Below, one piece after another: positions 50,300 to 62,984 of a DNA stretch of 64,000 bases (position 1 is the first letter of the stretch; every line of letters starts with the position of its first letter). The notes beneath the pieces are model-generated. The model saw only the letters and a program-made list of their open reading frames with translations, searched no databases and was not told the DNA's origin. This DNA is from Dirofilaria immitis (lineage: Eukaryota > Nematoda > Chromadorea > Rhabditida > Onchocercidae). The stretch lies in assembly GCA_024305405.1 (NCBI GenBank), contig JAKNDB010000109.1, positions 5,766,001-5,830,000 of the forward strand, given 5' to 3'. The position numbers and the translations under genes are program-made.

Positions 50300-53200
50300 A
50301 TGGCATCCACTTCACGACGTTCCATTGCTCCAAGCTCTTCATTCCAAGAAATTCAACAACCTCCACCGCCTGCTGTCAGTAGCATTGAAGCAACAGATAG
50401 ATCGGGGCGTAATAAACCTCGTGGTTAATTTTTTCCTGCATTTAAAATTTTACTTTTTTGATTTAACTAATCCTTTATTCAGTCAATTTATTTAGTTAGC
50501 TCCTATAAAATGTTTGCTAATTACTGAATCAGAAACATACCGAATGTTGTGTTGTGTCGTTCAGTATTCATTAATTAAACAACTGAATACGTGGCTCTAC
50601 ACTAAAAATTTATTCTGACGGTAATCGATTGATGATATTTTCTTTGTATCAATACTTCAATTAGTTGAACTGTATGTACAAATTTAATTTGATCTTTTAA
50701 CCATTCTTTTCTCCGTAAAGTGGCACTATTATGATCAAAGATATTTTATTACACGAAAAGAACTTCTTGAAGTAATCCTTTTCTTTAAATTTTTGATTTT
50801 TTTTTTTTTTTGAGAAATGATTTTTCTTATAAAAGTGATATAAATATTTTCTTTAACTGTTTTCGTCAGTAGTGTCGATAGCATTTGACGAAGAATTAAG
50901 TAGTTCGTTGGCATATACTTTTCTCATTTTTCGGTGCGTAAAAATGGTATATACTATTTTTAAGTACTGTAAAGTATCTTTTTATATTTACGAAGACTAT
51001 TTATTTATAATTAGCTGAAACAAAATTGATCTTTTGTGGATCGTAAATTTTAATTACCAATATGTAATGAGATATTATATCAGGACAGTGTTAAAAAATT
51101 CTTCAAAAGGGGCAATCTGTGGAAGAATAGCTGCTGAGAATATCTGTCGGGTAAGATGCATATTTGGTATCAACTTATGCTTATTTTTCATGAACATTTG
51201 ATGTTTATGTACTCATCCAGCTTTATCGAACTTTCAATTACTGGATTTTGAAATTTTAATAATTTCAAAGATTCGGATATTGGTTCAATTCTTATAGCCA
51301 TAAAATTCAAAGTTGCCTTACCGTCATCTTAATTATCGGAATATCACTACTTTCTGAATGTATAAAAATCAATGTTTTGACAACGCTGTGAGATTTATGT
51401 TATGCGGCTCTGCAATATAACAGAGGGAGGTGTCGTTGCCGCATTCTGGAGGAATAAGTGCAGGAACTATTTGTTCAGCTAAATGCATTTCATCCTCTAT
51501 GTGGATTTCAATTGTGCTTCATTTATATAATGTTTTCAAAAAGAAAATATGAAGTTGAGAAACGAAATTTATCTAGTAAGTTAGTTAATTCTGCAGCTTC
51601 ATAATTTTTTAATATTTTCGATTTATAGTTTTAATGAGATAAATTGCAGATACAAAACTTCGTCAGCAAAATTACCTGCATGGCAGCCCATATTAACTGC
51701 ATCAACAGTTATACCAACAATTTTTGGAATTGGCATTGTTTTTCTTCCTATTGGTGTCACTTTGTTCTTAGCCAATCAAGGAGGCAGATAGTTATACTAA
51801 TTTGTTTTTAACAAAACATGATATGATTTAACATCGTAGGGTGACTCTTTCGTTGTATTCATTTTTTCGCCGGGAGAGGTATTAGTCGTTAGTTTTTAAT
51901 CTTTTACGCTTGAATGTAGAAACTGTTTTATAATTCATGTACGACCTGAAAATATTAGATACACATTCCAAAAGTTGAAATCAATATTGTTATAGTGAAG
52001 GAGTCTATCATAGATTATACATCATGCAGCGTTTCTTCACATGAAGCTTGTGAATTTGTGATTAAGTTGGATAGCGACTTTCAAGTTTGTTTCCACTTTT
52101 CCCATTGTATTTCTAGTAATTGCTTTGATTATGAACCTACTTAATTGACTGACATGTAGTTTCATGCATTACAAATTAATTTAAGGGTGATGTTTATTTT
52201 TATTATGCACTGGACAATTATTTTCAAAATCATCGGCGGTATATGAAAAGTCGCAGTGATAGTCAACTTCTTGGCGATCTTCAGGCAGGCATTTTTGTAG
52301 CTTAAATTATGAAATTTTTGAAAAAGACGCAGAAATTGATGCAGTTCTTTCAAAATCTAGATGCAAAATCAAAAAGTTTGAAAATGCTATGAAATTTCAG
52401 AATGTGGGCGACTGTGATCCATATGCATATTTGAACACGTCATCAGGCCTGAAAATTATTGCTCCATGTGGAGCAGTTGCCAATTCCATGTTTAATGGTT
52501 AGGAAAGTAGTTTTAATGGTGGAATTTTAGTGTTTCATTTTTAAAATTAGTGATATACTTCTTTTCAGGTTCATTCCAAAAATTTCAGATTCATTCACAT
52601 TATATCGTAACGGTAGCAATAATCCAGTGCCTTGGACGTATAGAGGTGTTGTATGGCCGGTGGATAAAAATCGAAAGTATAGGAATCCACCTGGAAACGA
52701 TCTTAGACAAGCTTTTGCGGTATTTTTTTTGAAGAAACATTTAATTCTAATTAAAAAGTTAAACCAGACTTAATTAAAATCACGACATTTTTCCAGAGCT
52801 GTACAATTCTGTAATCACGTTCTGTAACTTATAATCAAGTTCTTCTTATATTATATTTTAATGTGTTCACGAATCTGTACGATTTCAGGAAACTGTGAAA
52901 CCGCCCAACTGGCAAAAGGCAGTGTTCGAATTAGATCCAGATCATGCTGATAATAATGGATTTTTAAATACCGATTTCATTGTATGGATGAGAACAGCAG
53001 CTTTGCCTGATTTCAGGAAATTGCATCGTATTCTGGTTCGTCATAACAATACGTTGTACAAAAATGGCTTGCCTGCTGGAACATACAATCTCATGGTCCA
53101 AAACAGTAAGTTATTTTCGATATGGAAGACTCTGTCAGTTTTATAGGAACTGCAGGTATTGAATTAGATATGTGAGAATCTTGAGGCGGCATGCTAATGT

Positions 53201-54006
53201 TACATCCAAATTAATTTTCTCCGAGCTCATATAATAAATTTTATAATTATTTTGTCGGAATGTAAAAATGATTACTTAAAGTTAGTGCATTATAATTTGG
53301 CGTATCACATAGGCATGCTTAAAAGATTCACAATTCGAATATCTTTCGTCTTTGTTATTACCATTATGCATAATGATGTTAATAGTAATAGTAGTAGTAA
53401 TAATAATGATGATGATGATGAACAATAAAAATCATTAAATTTTTAAATGTTTTGTATTGTTTGTTGTTGAAGCTACGGTGCTCTGTTTAATATCCAAAGA
53501 AGTATGTTAAAAGAAAAAAAATCATCATGATGCTTCAATTTGCTATTATTGTTGCAATGAAGATCGACATGGTGACAATATTCGATTGTCGTTATTATTA
53601 CCGCACCTTTGCTACGTTCTATATAAATCCCTTTCTTCGAATTGCAATATGGAATGCATTTTAGATTATCCAGTAACAGTGTTCGGTGGTCGAAAATATT
53701 TTATAATTAGTACAACATCTTGGGCAGGTGGTAAAAATGCATTTTTGGGTATTGCATACATTATCGTTAGCGGCATTTGTATCTTACTCGGTGCAATTTT
53801 CCTGTTAATACATTTGAAATTCGGCACGCGGTAAATTTTTATTTCTCCCAGAAACTTTTCTATCGAATGTTTCAAGTTGCAGCTTTAAAAAGCAGAAGCT
53901 ACATTCGTTGCTCTTCTGTTCATTCTTTTGCATAATATTTTTGGATGATGTATGCTACTTTTGCAGATCAGACGAAGTTGGGAGCATCTCTCAAGTCTCA
54001 CAGTAA
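50300..54006 (+). CDS. chat-1: CDC50/TMEM30 family P4-ATPase flippase subunit
   Basis: Obligate beta subunit of P4-ATPase phospholipid flippases, needed for ER exit and activity of the pump. Exon 1 (50300-50423): [11 protein letters not shown], cytoplasmic tail with QQPPPPA. Exon 2 (51650 to about 51786): [11 protein letters not shown] followed by the first membrane segment ([17 protein letters not shown]). Then 51994-52082 (IIDYTSC, four Cys region), 52187-52284 ([18 protein letters not shown]), 52400-52499 ([13 protein letters not shown]), 52589-52719 ([16 protein letters not shown]), 52889-53104 ([18 protein letters not shown]), 53668-53830 ([29 protein letters not shown] and the second membrane segment), and a last exon 53967-54006 ending QVSQ. 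Two-pass topology with a large glycosylated loop (NGS, NTS, NNT sites). One frame break at A-run 51668-51671. The donor of exon 2 (GGCAGATAG) is not a clear GT. A separate ATG exon at 51530-51572 also splices in phase and may be an alternative start. Confidence 0.94.
53384..53425. repeat. Trinucleotide-rich microsatellite (AGT/AAT/GAT)n
   Basis: Consecutive AGT, AAT and GAT triplets in the CDC50 intron before the NYPVTVFGG exon. Confidence 0.85.
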
Positions 54007-55543
54007 TTTCAGTTACCTTGACTCTTGAATTTTTTAATTACTATCGCTAAAAATGTCATGTGTTTAATGCTTCACTTACTACTGAAAGTTATTTGAAATA
54101 AAAGATCTGCCGTGAAAAATTCTTCGCTGAATAATTGTATTAGCATACGCCCGAACAAAATGTCATTAAACCTGAAATACGCCATGTCTGGCGGCACACT
54201 ATGATAAGTTCGAACTTAGGTAGTTGGATAAGTCAAGCTAATCATTTTGCTTTATGAAGTTGCATTATTTGATGGCGAAGGAAATTTTTTTTCGTTTTCC
54301 AGTATTTTCCTCATTTACTTTTGACTTTGGTTAGGAAGCATATTTTCGAAAAAAAACTGAGTTGTGCTTTGTAAAGTTGAATAATTCTTTGGTCGGAATC
54401 ATATCTTTAAATTTCCTGTCACTGGTTCAAACCGCTAAATTCTGGAATTCAAAATTGTAGAAATCATTCCCACCATAATCAATATCTTTTTGTAATTTTT
54501 ACTTTTAGGGATTATATGTAACAGTAATAAAGATGTTTCATTCTACATCCAGTTGCTTTTTATTTTGTGAAATAGGAGTTCTATATCGTCATCATTCATC
54601 CATGAGCTGTTACTATATTTGGGTGCATAACACAATTTCACCGAAGCAATGCTTTTTTCTAGAGTATATATCATTATTACATTCCGAAATAGCAGTCTTA
54701 GCACATCTCGAAAGTTTAAAGATATTTGAATGGCATGCAGTGTAAATGAAAAAATATTGAATAGTAACACTCTTTTTTAAGCGATTTTATTAGATTGGTT
54801 TCAACTTTCCACTTCGGTTCCAAGCTATTCCAAACAAACCATTGGGACTTGTTTTATCTGTCGTTAAAATATCCACGATTTATGGGGTTGAAGGTTTTTT
54901 TAGTTCATAATTTTTATTTTTTTTTTTGACAAAGACGGCTCAGAAATCACTCATTCCTTTCAAACTCAGCCTTACTGATGTCAGAAACTATTCATAATTT
55001 CGTCCTTATTATCAATTTTAACTACATATACAACAGTGTTCCTTATTGAGCACAATTTTAAACATTCTAATTAGAATTAATTGAAAGATAGCATAATCTA
55101 GGGAGCATTTGTAGATTTCTCATCGCCAGGAAAACTGCTATTACGGGCGTGATTAAAGATTGGTAGTCAAGACAAAAATATGGGTGCAATGATTTTCAGC
55201 TATGGAAAAGACTGAACTTGAAGTTAATTTCTAAATTAGCTGTTTCAATATTCCAATTCATAAAGAATGATCGAATGATATTGCAAAGCGTTCATTCTTT
55301 GAAAAAGATTTGCCTTAAAGGACTATATGAAAGGATAGAAAGGTAAGTTCTGCATATGTATCGATCATTCTATCAAAATTAGACGCTTTAAATACGTGCA
55401 TTAGATCTTAATGGCTGGATTCCTGCACTGCTGACTTGTTTTGCAGAAAAATCGAACTACAAAAATCTGTGGTAACAATAATTTCAATAGTTGCTCAACG
55501 ACAAATCAAACTGAAATACCAAACAGCGCAGATAACCTTACGA
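54007..55543. other. Convergent intergenic region past CDC50
   Basis: AT-rich with long T runs near 54895-54930; no exon recognised on either strand. It lies between the CDC50 stop and the stop of the acidic minus-strand exon, so it should hold two 3' UTRs. Confidence 0.45.
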
Positions 55544-55912
55544 TCAATCATGCTGGAAAGTTTTATCATCACAATCACTGCTTTCATTGATTTCCTCCTC
55601 TCTAACATTTTGATAACTACTTTGGCAGCTTCCATAAGTAGTTTCTGAATTACTAGCTCCATATTTTCCTTATTTGCCATTCCCTTTGAATACTCGAATT
55701 CTTCACGGTTCAGTTCTGACTCCTCGGAAATTCTGGAGGATTTCTTCTACGGCTTTCCCAATCTGTTTGTGCCAAGACCTCTTCACTCTGCTTGATGGCG
55801 ATTGCTGCTCCAGGATCAGTTACATAATCATAATCATCCGACTGATCTAATGAACCTAGTCCGTCTTCCATCGAATTATCAACTGATGCAACGACCAAAG
55901 ATCTTTCGTTCT
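55544..55912 (-). CDS. Acidic C-terminal exon of an unrecognised gene
   Basis: After a TTTTAG acceptor at 55913 the minus strand reads ERSLVVASVDNSMEDGLG, DQSDDYDYVTDPGAAIAIKQ, EEVLAQTDWESRRRNPPEF. The frame then breaks at the A-run 55728-55730 (coding TTT) and again at T-run 55664-55667 (coding AAAA). Allowing one missing base at each, as elsewhere in the window, gives a continuous Glu/Ser/Asp-rich tail (SELNREEFEYSKG, SETTYGSCQSSYQNV, EEEINESSDCDD) with a stop at 55546-55544. That a single kind of correction joins three polar, stop-free segments argues that this is real coding sequence. No family was recognised and no function is proposed. It may belong to the same gene as the ATG exon at 57914-58069. 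Confidence 0.45.
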
Positions 55913-57913
55913 AAAATATGGGCATAGCTGGAGGATTCCAAAATTATTTTGTTTGAATTTAACAATGAAAACGGGATGGATTTATGATCTCTCATATCGC
56001 TCCTCATTTATTTAGCTAAAAGCGTCATAAAAGATCCAAAATTCAGAGTCCTTCAGCCAAGTTTCGCAAGTTTTCCGATCATGAAAAATTATCTCTGACT
56101 AGATAAAAATTTAAAATACTCTAAGTTAAAAAGTATATTAAAGAGCATAAAAATTCTAATTCAATATAAGCCGGTCAGTGAATCTGATCTGGTGCGGCAA
56201 AGCTTCTAGTCCGACCTAAGGCGTTCAATTTCTATCTACAACGTATTTTTAAAATACATTGTGGATTTCCTGTTTTCGAACATTCCGTTGATTTTTATAC
56301 TCCTTAGTGCACTGCACGATTTATACAGCATAATCCCGATTTATTTCTTTATATCGCCGCCGACAGGCAGTGTATTGTTTCAAATTTAAGTTGACGCTTG
56401 ATATTGCTTTAAAAAATTAATTTAAAAATCTTTGCTGCGGAAAAATCAATTTGTTGGATCTTCATCCTCTTCCTATAGTGAAATTTGCATAAAATGTCGT
56501 CTGATACAATTCAACTATGGTTAAATAAAAATGATTTGGTATGAATTCTTGTATTCACAGTAATGGATAGAACGTTCAGAAAAGCCAGATTAAAACTGAA
56601 AATTATATAAATCCATAAGTCTGTCAAATCAGATTGTTATTCTGGGATTCCTCCTACGTAATAAAATAATTGTTGTAATCTGCATACTGCGCTCAAATTA
56701 ATTTAAGCTAAACATTACATATCGTCCACAAAAATGAGTTAATATGAATCATGGTCAAGCAGAGATAAAAACATCGGCAGTTTACATATGCTGGTGTTTC
56801 TGACCAGCTGCAAAAATTATCAAGTAGATATGCATGCGCTATGACGATTTAAACTTAGCATCAAACATTCGGTCGCTAGAAATAAAAAAATAGAATCCAT
56901 TTATCTATGTGCCCTAACAACCCTACTTTTGAGAATTGCAATTCCAAAAAAACGAATTGCTGACAGTCACATGTTAGAGAGCTGACTAAATCGACCTTTA
57001 GATAAATGCTATGTGTATATCACAGCCTAAAACTGGTAACTTTAACCGTTTTTCTCGGACATTAGAGGAATATGTTACGACAGTTCTGGCGTGTATGACC
57101 AACATTTAAAAATAATGTTGCAAATAAACTGGGAGCATGGTATAACTCTTACGCCGAAAAGTAAATAATGAAGATGGAGTTAATCGTTAAAAGTGAATGG
57201 CTTCCAAAGATCACTCCTGGTACGTTCAGTCTTCTGGACCAGTGCAATATCTAACTAATTATTTGATTCAGCATTCATCTGGTTTGTCCACAAACATCTT
57301 TCATATCTTCTCCTACCACATGATAAAACCAAGTGTGATAGAAAAACGCTCTGGACTGTTGAATTGATGTTTCTTCTGAAGCAATCGGTGAAATAGAAAC
57401 GTCTGCATGCAAAAAATGTGAAAGCTACTCATGAATATTTGCCATTAGGCTTGATCCAGAAAAGAATATCTTATAGCTAAATGAAGTCGAAGACCATAGT
57501 GTTGCATACAAACTGATAAGATGACCCCAGAATTTGATTTGGTTGTTGCACATTTCTTGTCTGTTTGAATAAATAAACAGCAGTGAATAGCTAATAATAA
57601 ATAAGCAAATCTCGTACAAGAAATTTCGATGAACGACAGCTGCGAAAGCAGACAACGATTCTGCACTACAAAATATGTATTTGCTTTTAATCAGAAGTCT
57701 CGATGCAAGGATCATCTGCATAAAATAAATTTTAAATTCCACCTACGAAAAATTATATCTCGTTTAGGATAAGGAAGCCGAACGCGATTTCACTTTGGAA
57801 ACTCTACAGGACCGCCAACTTTAATGAGAATAAAATGGAAGTATATTCTATACAACTTCAACTCACTATTTTAATTCATAATTTTATCTCTTTTAAGTAT
57901 TAAATGAAGAAAC

Positions 57914-58069
57914 CTCAGGCAACACGCCATCCAGAATTTTCGCAACTGTTTCACCGCAACAATTCACTTCATCATAAACAGCATCCATCAAACGAAGTCG
58001 AAGTAACCCAATGACATCGTCCAAATCATTACGCTTTCTCTCCTTTATATTAATTTTTTGGTTGGACAT
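57914..58069 (-). CDS. Putative first exon of an unrecognised gene
   Basis: Minus-strand ATG at 58069 opens MSNQKINIKERKRNDLDDV, GLLRLRLMDAVYDEVNCC, TVAKILDGVLPE, then a GTTTCT donor after 57914. A TTCGCAG acceptor lies 8 bases before the ATG, fitting SL trans-splicing. Codon composition looks coding and the start is polar then helical. No family recognised. The next exon was not identified with confidence; the acidic exon at 55544-55912 on the same strand is the likeliest 3' partner. Confidence 0.4.
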
Positions 58070-61000
58070 TTATTTACTGCGAACTTGATACTTTCTGCAA
58101 CATAGACTTAGAAATGAAAGACCATCTCAGAGCTGCGGAAGACAGTTGTTGTTTAAACATGTTTACCGACACAACGAGTTGTCTTAAATTTCTAGTGACG
58201 CTTTCTACCTATAAAGAGTGATCGACGTAGCATCCGAGACATCCCTACTAATACATTGGAAATAAATCACTAACGTTCCGCTGACTACATGTCCACCTGT
58301 CCAATATCCAACCATCGCTTCCCACTAGCACCATTAATTTCCCTCCAACCGCTATTAAGCAATGCTTTATAATGCTTTTCTTTTTGTTATTCAAATCTGC
58401 CTCGTCAAAAGATCATATTTGCACGAGTTAGCGAAAACTGCACGTAGACAGTCGTGTTCTGTTACACAACCTTGCGCCAGAAGTTTTTCAAGATGGATTT
58501 CTGGAGATTGACGTCTATTAATAGTTGCATTGTGTGAAAAAGGGGCTAAGAATTGTCATCCCTAAACAACTCTGTTCTTTAAGGCCGTTGCAGTTATTTC
58601 GATAACCAGCTAAGTGTAGTGAAATAGTTGTGGTATCTAAATAATTAAAGATAATGACATTTTGCATAATTTCTTCGATATTTCATTTACCTACTGCAAA
58701 TCTTGCGTACAGATCAAGTATGTTATGCTTGATAAAAGACAATGAGGCGAAACCATACGAAAGAGGAAAGAACAAAAAAATTTCTGGAATACAGACCTTG
58801 ATTGGAAATTGTTACTTTGTTAAGTTCTGAAGCTACAAAAACGGATTGCAAATTCTTGCGGGCTTTTGCCTATTATTATTGTTGCATAGTTTCATGTCTG
58901 GAAATTTTTCTTTCGATGTTAGCGGGTTTGTCTATGCTGTTACTGCACTGACCCGTTCAACTTACATGAGTGTCTTCCACCTCATGATCCGACTATAGGT
59001 ATTGTTTCAGCTATAATCTCTAAGTAATCAGTTAATTGTGATTAGTGACTGATGCCACTTACTAAGTTAACCGCTTCTACGCTCTCGTTGTTCTTCGGGA
59101 TTCTGTTCATTATTTAGATCTTTTTACGTATGGAGAATGGAAAGCATCGTAAAATTTCAAGCCATAATGTGATGTTTTTGCATAAATATCAAAGGAATCA
59201 CCAGTTTTTTTTTTTTTAAATCAAATGGTCACGAAAATTACATTGATAAGGGTTGGAAGGGATATTTGAAAGGCATCGATACGTAATTAAGTCAACAGAA
59301 TAACCGGCCATATCGAATTTGTTAGGTAATTCTCGGATTTAATGGACAGTAGAAATCAGAATGTTTTTTTGTACCTAAAGTTCCAAAATTCAAGCAGTGT
59401 TGATAGAATTGTAACTCGAGACGCTATTTTACGGTCTAGTGAAAGTGAAGAACTACGTAAAAGACGGATTAAATGTCTAGAAATAATGATTAAGATCTGG
59501 TAAAAGCCTATTTCAAAATCAAAAAAATCCATAGCCAGTAACTTTGAAGTCTTAGCTCATGAACAAATGGAGGTCAAGGAATTTACATGACTAGATTTCA
59601 ACCGAAGTTCTACTGTTATCTGTCGGACATAGTTGACAGATTTCTTAATGGGTAAATCAGTTCCATTTTACATATCACGACAACGTTCCAGCATATGCGT
59701 GGTCCAAGCTTTGTTCTCCAGCAAATTCGTGGAAGACGTCGTGGGTGGTCTCTGGCAGAATGCTGAGTTGACAATAAGGACCACCAAAGATGCTTACTGC
59801 AGCAATTAAATATGTTGCCGGACTCTGAAAATATTTCATCACTCTATATGAGAATCTTCATGGGCCATCTTATGTCTAACATACTTCATGCAAATTTCGC
59901 GAAAAATTGTAGGATGAGTGAAGCGTTAGCAAATTTTTCAGAAATGCTCAAAAAGTGAGAAATCGAGCGGTAGATGATAAGATTTGTGGAAAAAGGTGTT
60001 GTCTTTCCACTTAATTCTGCACAATTCTTTTGTTTTTAGACATTTTGCTTTGCAACAATACGTCTACATAAATATTCACATTCCGGTGTAGACATTTTCT
60101 CGCCTCAATTTTTTACTACCATAGCGAATATCATTTACTTAGGTCGGGTTTGAAAATTCAATCAATTACGAATATTGCACCTAGACACTCAAATGGAAGA
60201 TTAAAGATTAGGATTCTCGGAGAGGATGAGACTTTTAGGATTCTCGGAGAGGATGAGACTTTTTTAATGAAAAATTTAAATCTTTCGCAAATTTAAATCG
60301 TATCTTTCACAAGAAGCGATATTTATCACTGGCCAAACAAAGTCAAATATTATATGGACAAATATATTTCATTTGGTCTCATTTAGTCCGCTCAAACAAC
60401 GATATCTATTATATGAAAATAAGCAGGAATTCTCTTATGGTATCAGTAGGCATAATGATTGATGGTGGAATGTAACAACGTTGGTGCTTGTTTAATTGCT
60501 GTGATTTGAATAGCGCAAAATGGAGTTTGATTGAATGGTGCATGAGTGGAAGTCTAAGCAGGCAAGAGCAAGTAAAAGGAGATTAATAGTTGCAGTATAA
60601 AAGACACACGTTTCTGTAGCTTGAAATTTATGAAGATCAGACTCCAAAATGAGAATCGGTAACTTCTTTCAGCTAGCAACATTAATGTCTATTTTAAAAT
60701 TACGTTCATTTTTCAAAAACAAAGTAGAGAAAGATCAAAAAAGGACAACCTTTTCTAGTTAATTATTTGTGTGACAGGATTTTCAATTTCACAAAACAGT
60801 TGAATCAGCGATTGTTGGTTGCTTCACTAGTCATTAGTAAATTAATCTTATTATGGGATTCGAACCACTAATAATAAAATACAAAAATATCGGATTTCAA
60901 TGAATTTGAATATAAAAGATATAAACTAGAGAACCTTGTGACATCTTAAATATTTTCCATGTCTTCAAAAAGCTGTCCGAATCATCTTTGTTTTTATACT

Positions 61001-62473
61001 TTCCACGTAACATATAAACATAATTCTTACTGGCAAATCCAAACTTCATGAAATACATTGCTCTGTGATATAGTATCAAAATTGTTCAAAACCAGCACCA
61101 CATCTCATTTTCCCGATGTTCGTAAATATATTCATCCATTTCTAAAATACCGGAAGCAAATTTATCACTTCAGGTTAGATGCTTCTTGAGGAAAACACTG
61201 ATAATAGTTGTGCAAAAACTTGCTTCAAAATTTTAAATTTAAATAAGTTTGTTTTAGTGTCTTGAGATTTTTTTTTGAAAAACTATCTTAGAAGTTCTAG
61301 GGCTACAAAGTTGCAGTTAGACCATTTCTTCTTAAAATGGAGTTTATATTGGTATAGAAAATTATTTGGAAAAGCATATTCACATATTTTTTGAAATATG
61401 GGCAACAACAGTTTCTGTATTTTAACAAGAGCTATTCAAATTAGGTATTACTAACAAGCCTGCAACCGCGTCGTTACGTAGAAGTAGTTTTTGTCGTGGA
61501 AGTTTTTTTTTGTTCACCACAGATAAATAATATGGATGAAGATTTTATTGATTACCACAAGATTTAATATTTATAGAATTTATAAGAAAATTATTAGATA
61601 ATACGACGAGTAGAGCAATTTCAGGAATTGAATACACCAGATCTTTAGCAAGCGATCCTGATAAAAAATTCTTAATAGTTGTATACACTGGTAAAAGAAA
61701 TACTAAGCTACAAAAGCCATTCAAATTGAACAAGCTTATCACCGAATTGTCGAGAAGAGTTATGATCATTAACACTGATACTGATACTAATACTGTTGAC
61801 CCGAGAAACACCTTTTATATGAACAATCATCGGTCTTGATAGTAGAGCGGTGACTTATATGTTGTTAATTATGCAAAATGTTGGTTATCAAACAAAGGAT
61901 AAGTGATAGATAAAGCTTAAATATTTCAAACAATGCATTTAAGCCTTAGTCCTTGTTCTAGAGAATTAACATGAATTTCAACATTTTAAATAATGCATAC
62001 AAGTTTTATTAGCAGATTGGGAGATGAAAGAAAAAGAAGCTGTGTACTAAAATCTGGATAAATGATTCATTTGTCCGAGAAATATTACAAATTTCTTTGA
62101 TTATTTGTAGAAACAAACATGTAGACACAGTCATAACACCGTTTATTTGATAAGATAGAAGTGAGAAAATATGTTCATTATGTATTTAGTAGCAATTTAT
62201 TGAAGTTTGCAGATTAATTCATTGTTTGATATGAAAAAGCAAATAAAAAGAAATCTTTAATTAAAGTAGAAATAATGCCTCAGGATTTGGGTATATTTCT
62301 AACCACAGCAATTTTATTAATCCTCCTCTCTTTTTGGTGTTTTAGAATATTTTATATGCCGAGTTTTGTCTAAACCTCATATGTTTTTGACAAAAATTCA
62401 TCAGCGCTTAACAAATAGCTGTAGATTCAACGCTCTATCAATTTTGTTGAAATCGACAAATTTTCGACCAAAT
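58070..62473. other. Long gap without recognised gene
   Basis: About 4.4 kb. Contents seen: a 27-bp tandem repeat at 60208-60261 and a roughly 95-codon plus-strand open frame without ATG at about 61551-61838 (LPQDLIFIEF, FLIVVYTGKRN, DPRNTFYMNN) that was not recognised and may be decayed transposon sequence. Other open frames are short and AT-driven. Confidence 0.45.
60208..60261. repeat. 27-bp direct tandem repeat, two copies
   Basis: Copies 60208-60234 and 60235-60261 begin TTAGGATTCTCGGAGAGGAT and appear identical. Non-coding context. Confidence 0.92.
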
Positions 62474-62548
62474 TCATCCAACACGAATGAAACCGACATA
62501 TACATTGCCAAAAAATTTTCATTTAAAAATGTTTTCTTATAACTGTGC

Positions 62549-62781
62549 ATTTAATATCAATTCTCAATTTCAGTTATACCACTTTATTAGGAAATTCTGC
62601 ATTTCTTTCCTGACAAAATGTTGACAAGTTGTTATGAAATCAAAAATGTCAAGTTAGATGAAAATCTTTTGTCAGTTTCTGGACAAGACAGCTATTAGTT
62701 GTGTAAACAGTCCTGTGCTATCAACAATACTTTTTTAACTTCGCAAGATATTAACGTTAGGTTTGAGAATTGATATTAAAT
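62549..62781 (+). mobile_element. MITE-like element in left arm
   Basis: A 233-bp segment ends in 19-bp perfect terminal inverted repeats (ATTTAATATCAATTCTCAA at 62549-62567 and its complement at 62763-62781). No coding capacity. This fits a small non-autonomous DNA element, although it could be simply an internal fold of the larger repeat. Confidence 0.55.
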
Positions 62782-62855
62782 TTTGAATTTCATTATAAGT
62801 TTTTTCCATTTTGAATTTCATTATAAGTTTTAAATTTTAAATTTCATTACAAGTG
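62781..62855. repeat. Short direct repeats, about three copies
   Basis: TTTTGAATTTCATTATAAGT at 62781-62800 and 62809-62828 and a diverged third copy at 62836-62855. The same set is mirrored in the right arm at about 63619-63693. Confidence 0.85.
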
Positions 62856-62984
62856 AAAGTTTTGAACTTATAAATCCAAGTTGTCGTAATAAATGGTTAA
62901 AATTACTAAAAATGATTGCATGAATTCTAAAATTTAGAAATTTAACAACAAAAAAATTCATGGTTAAAGCTTTTATCTATACGA

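Larger units (their letters stand above)
62474..62916 (+). repeat. Left arm of long inverted repeat
   Basis: This 443-bp arm is matched base for base, by eye, by the reverse complement of 63558-64000; paired positions sum to 126474 throughout, so there are no indels. The inner end is sharp: after AAAAATGAT the two sides differ. The right arm reaches the window edge, so the true arm may be longer. Confidence 0.93.

Noticed and set aside
60851..60872. Possible tRNA B-box (GGTTCGAATCC on the minus strand)
   Set aside because: The flanking bases do not form a T-arm stem and no A-box, anticodon arm or acceptor stem is present upstream.
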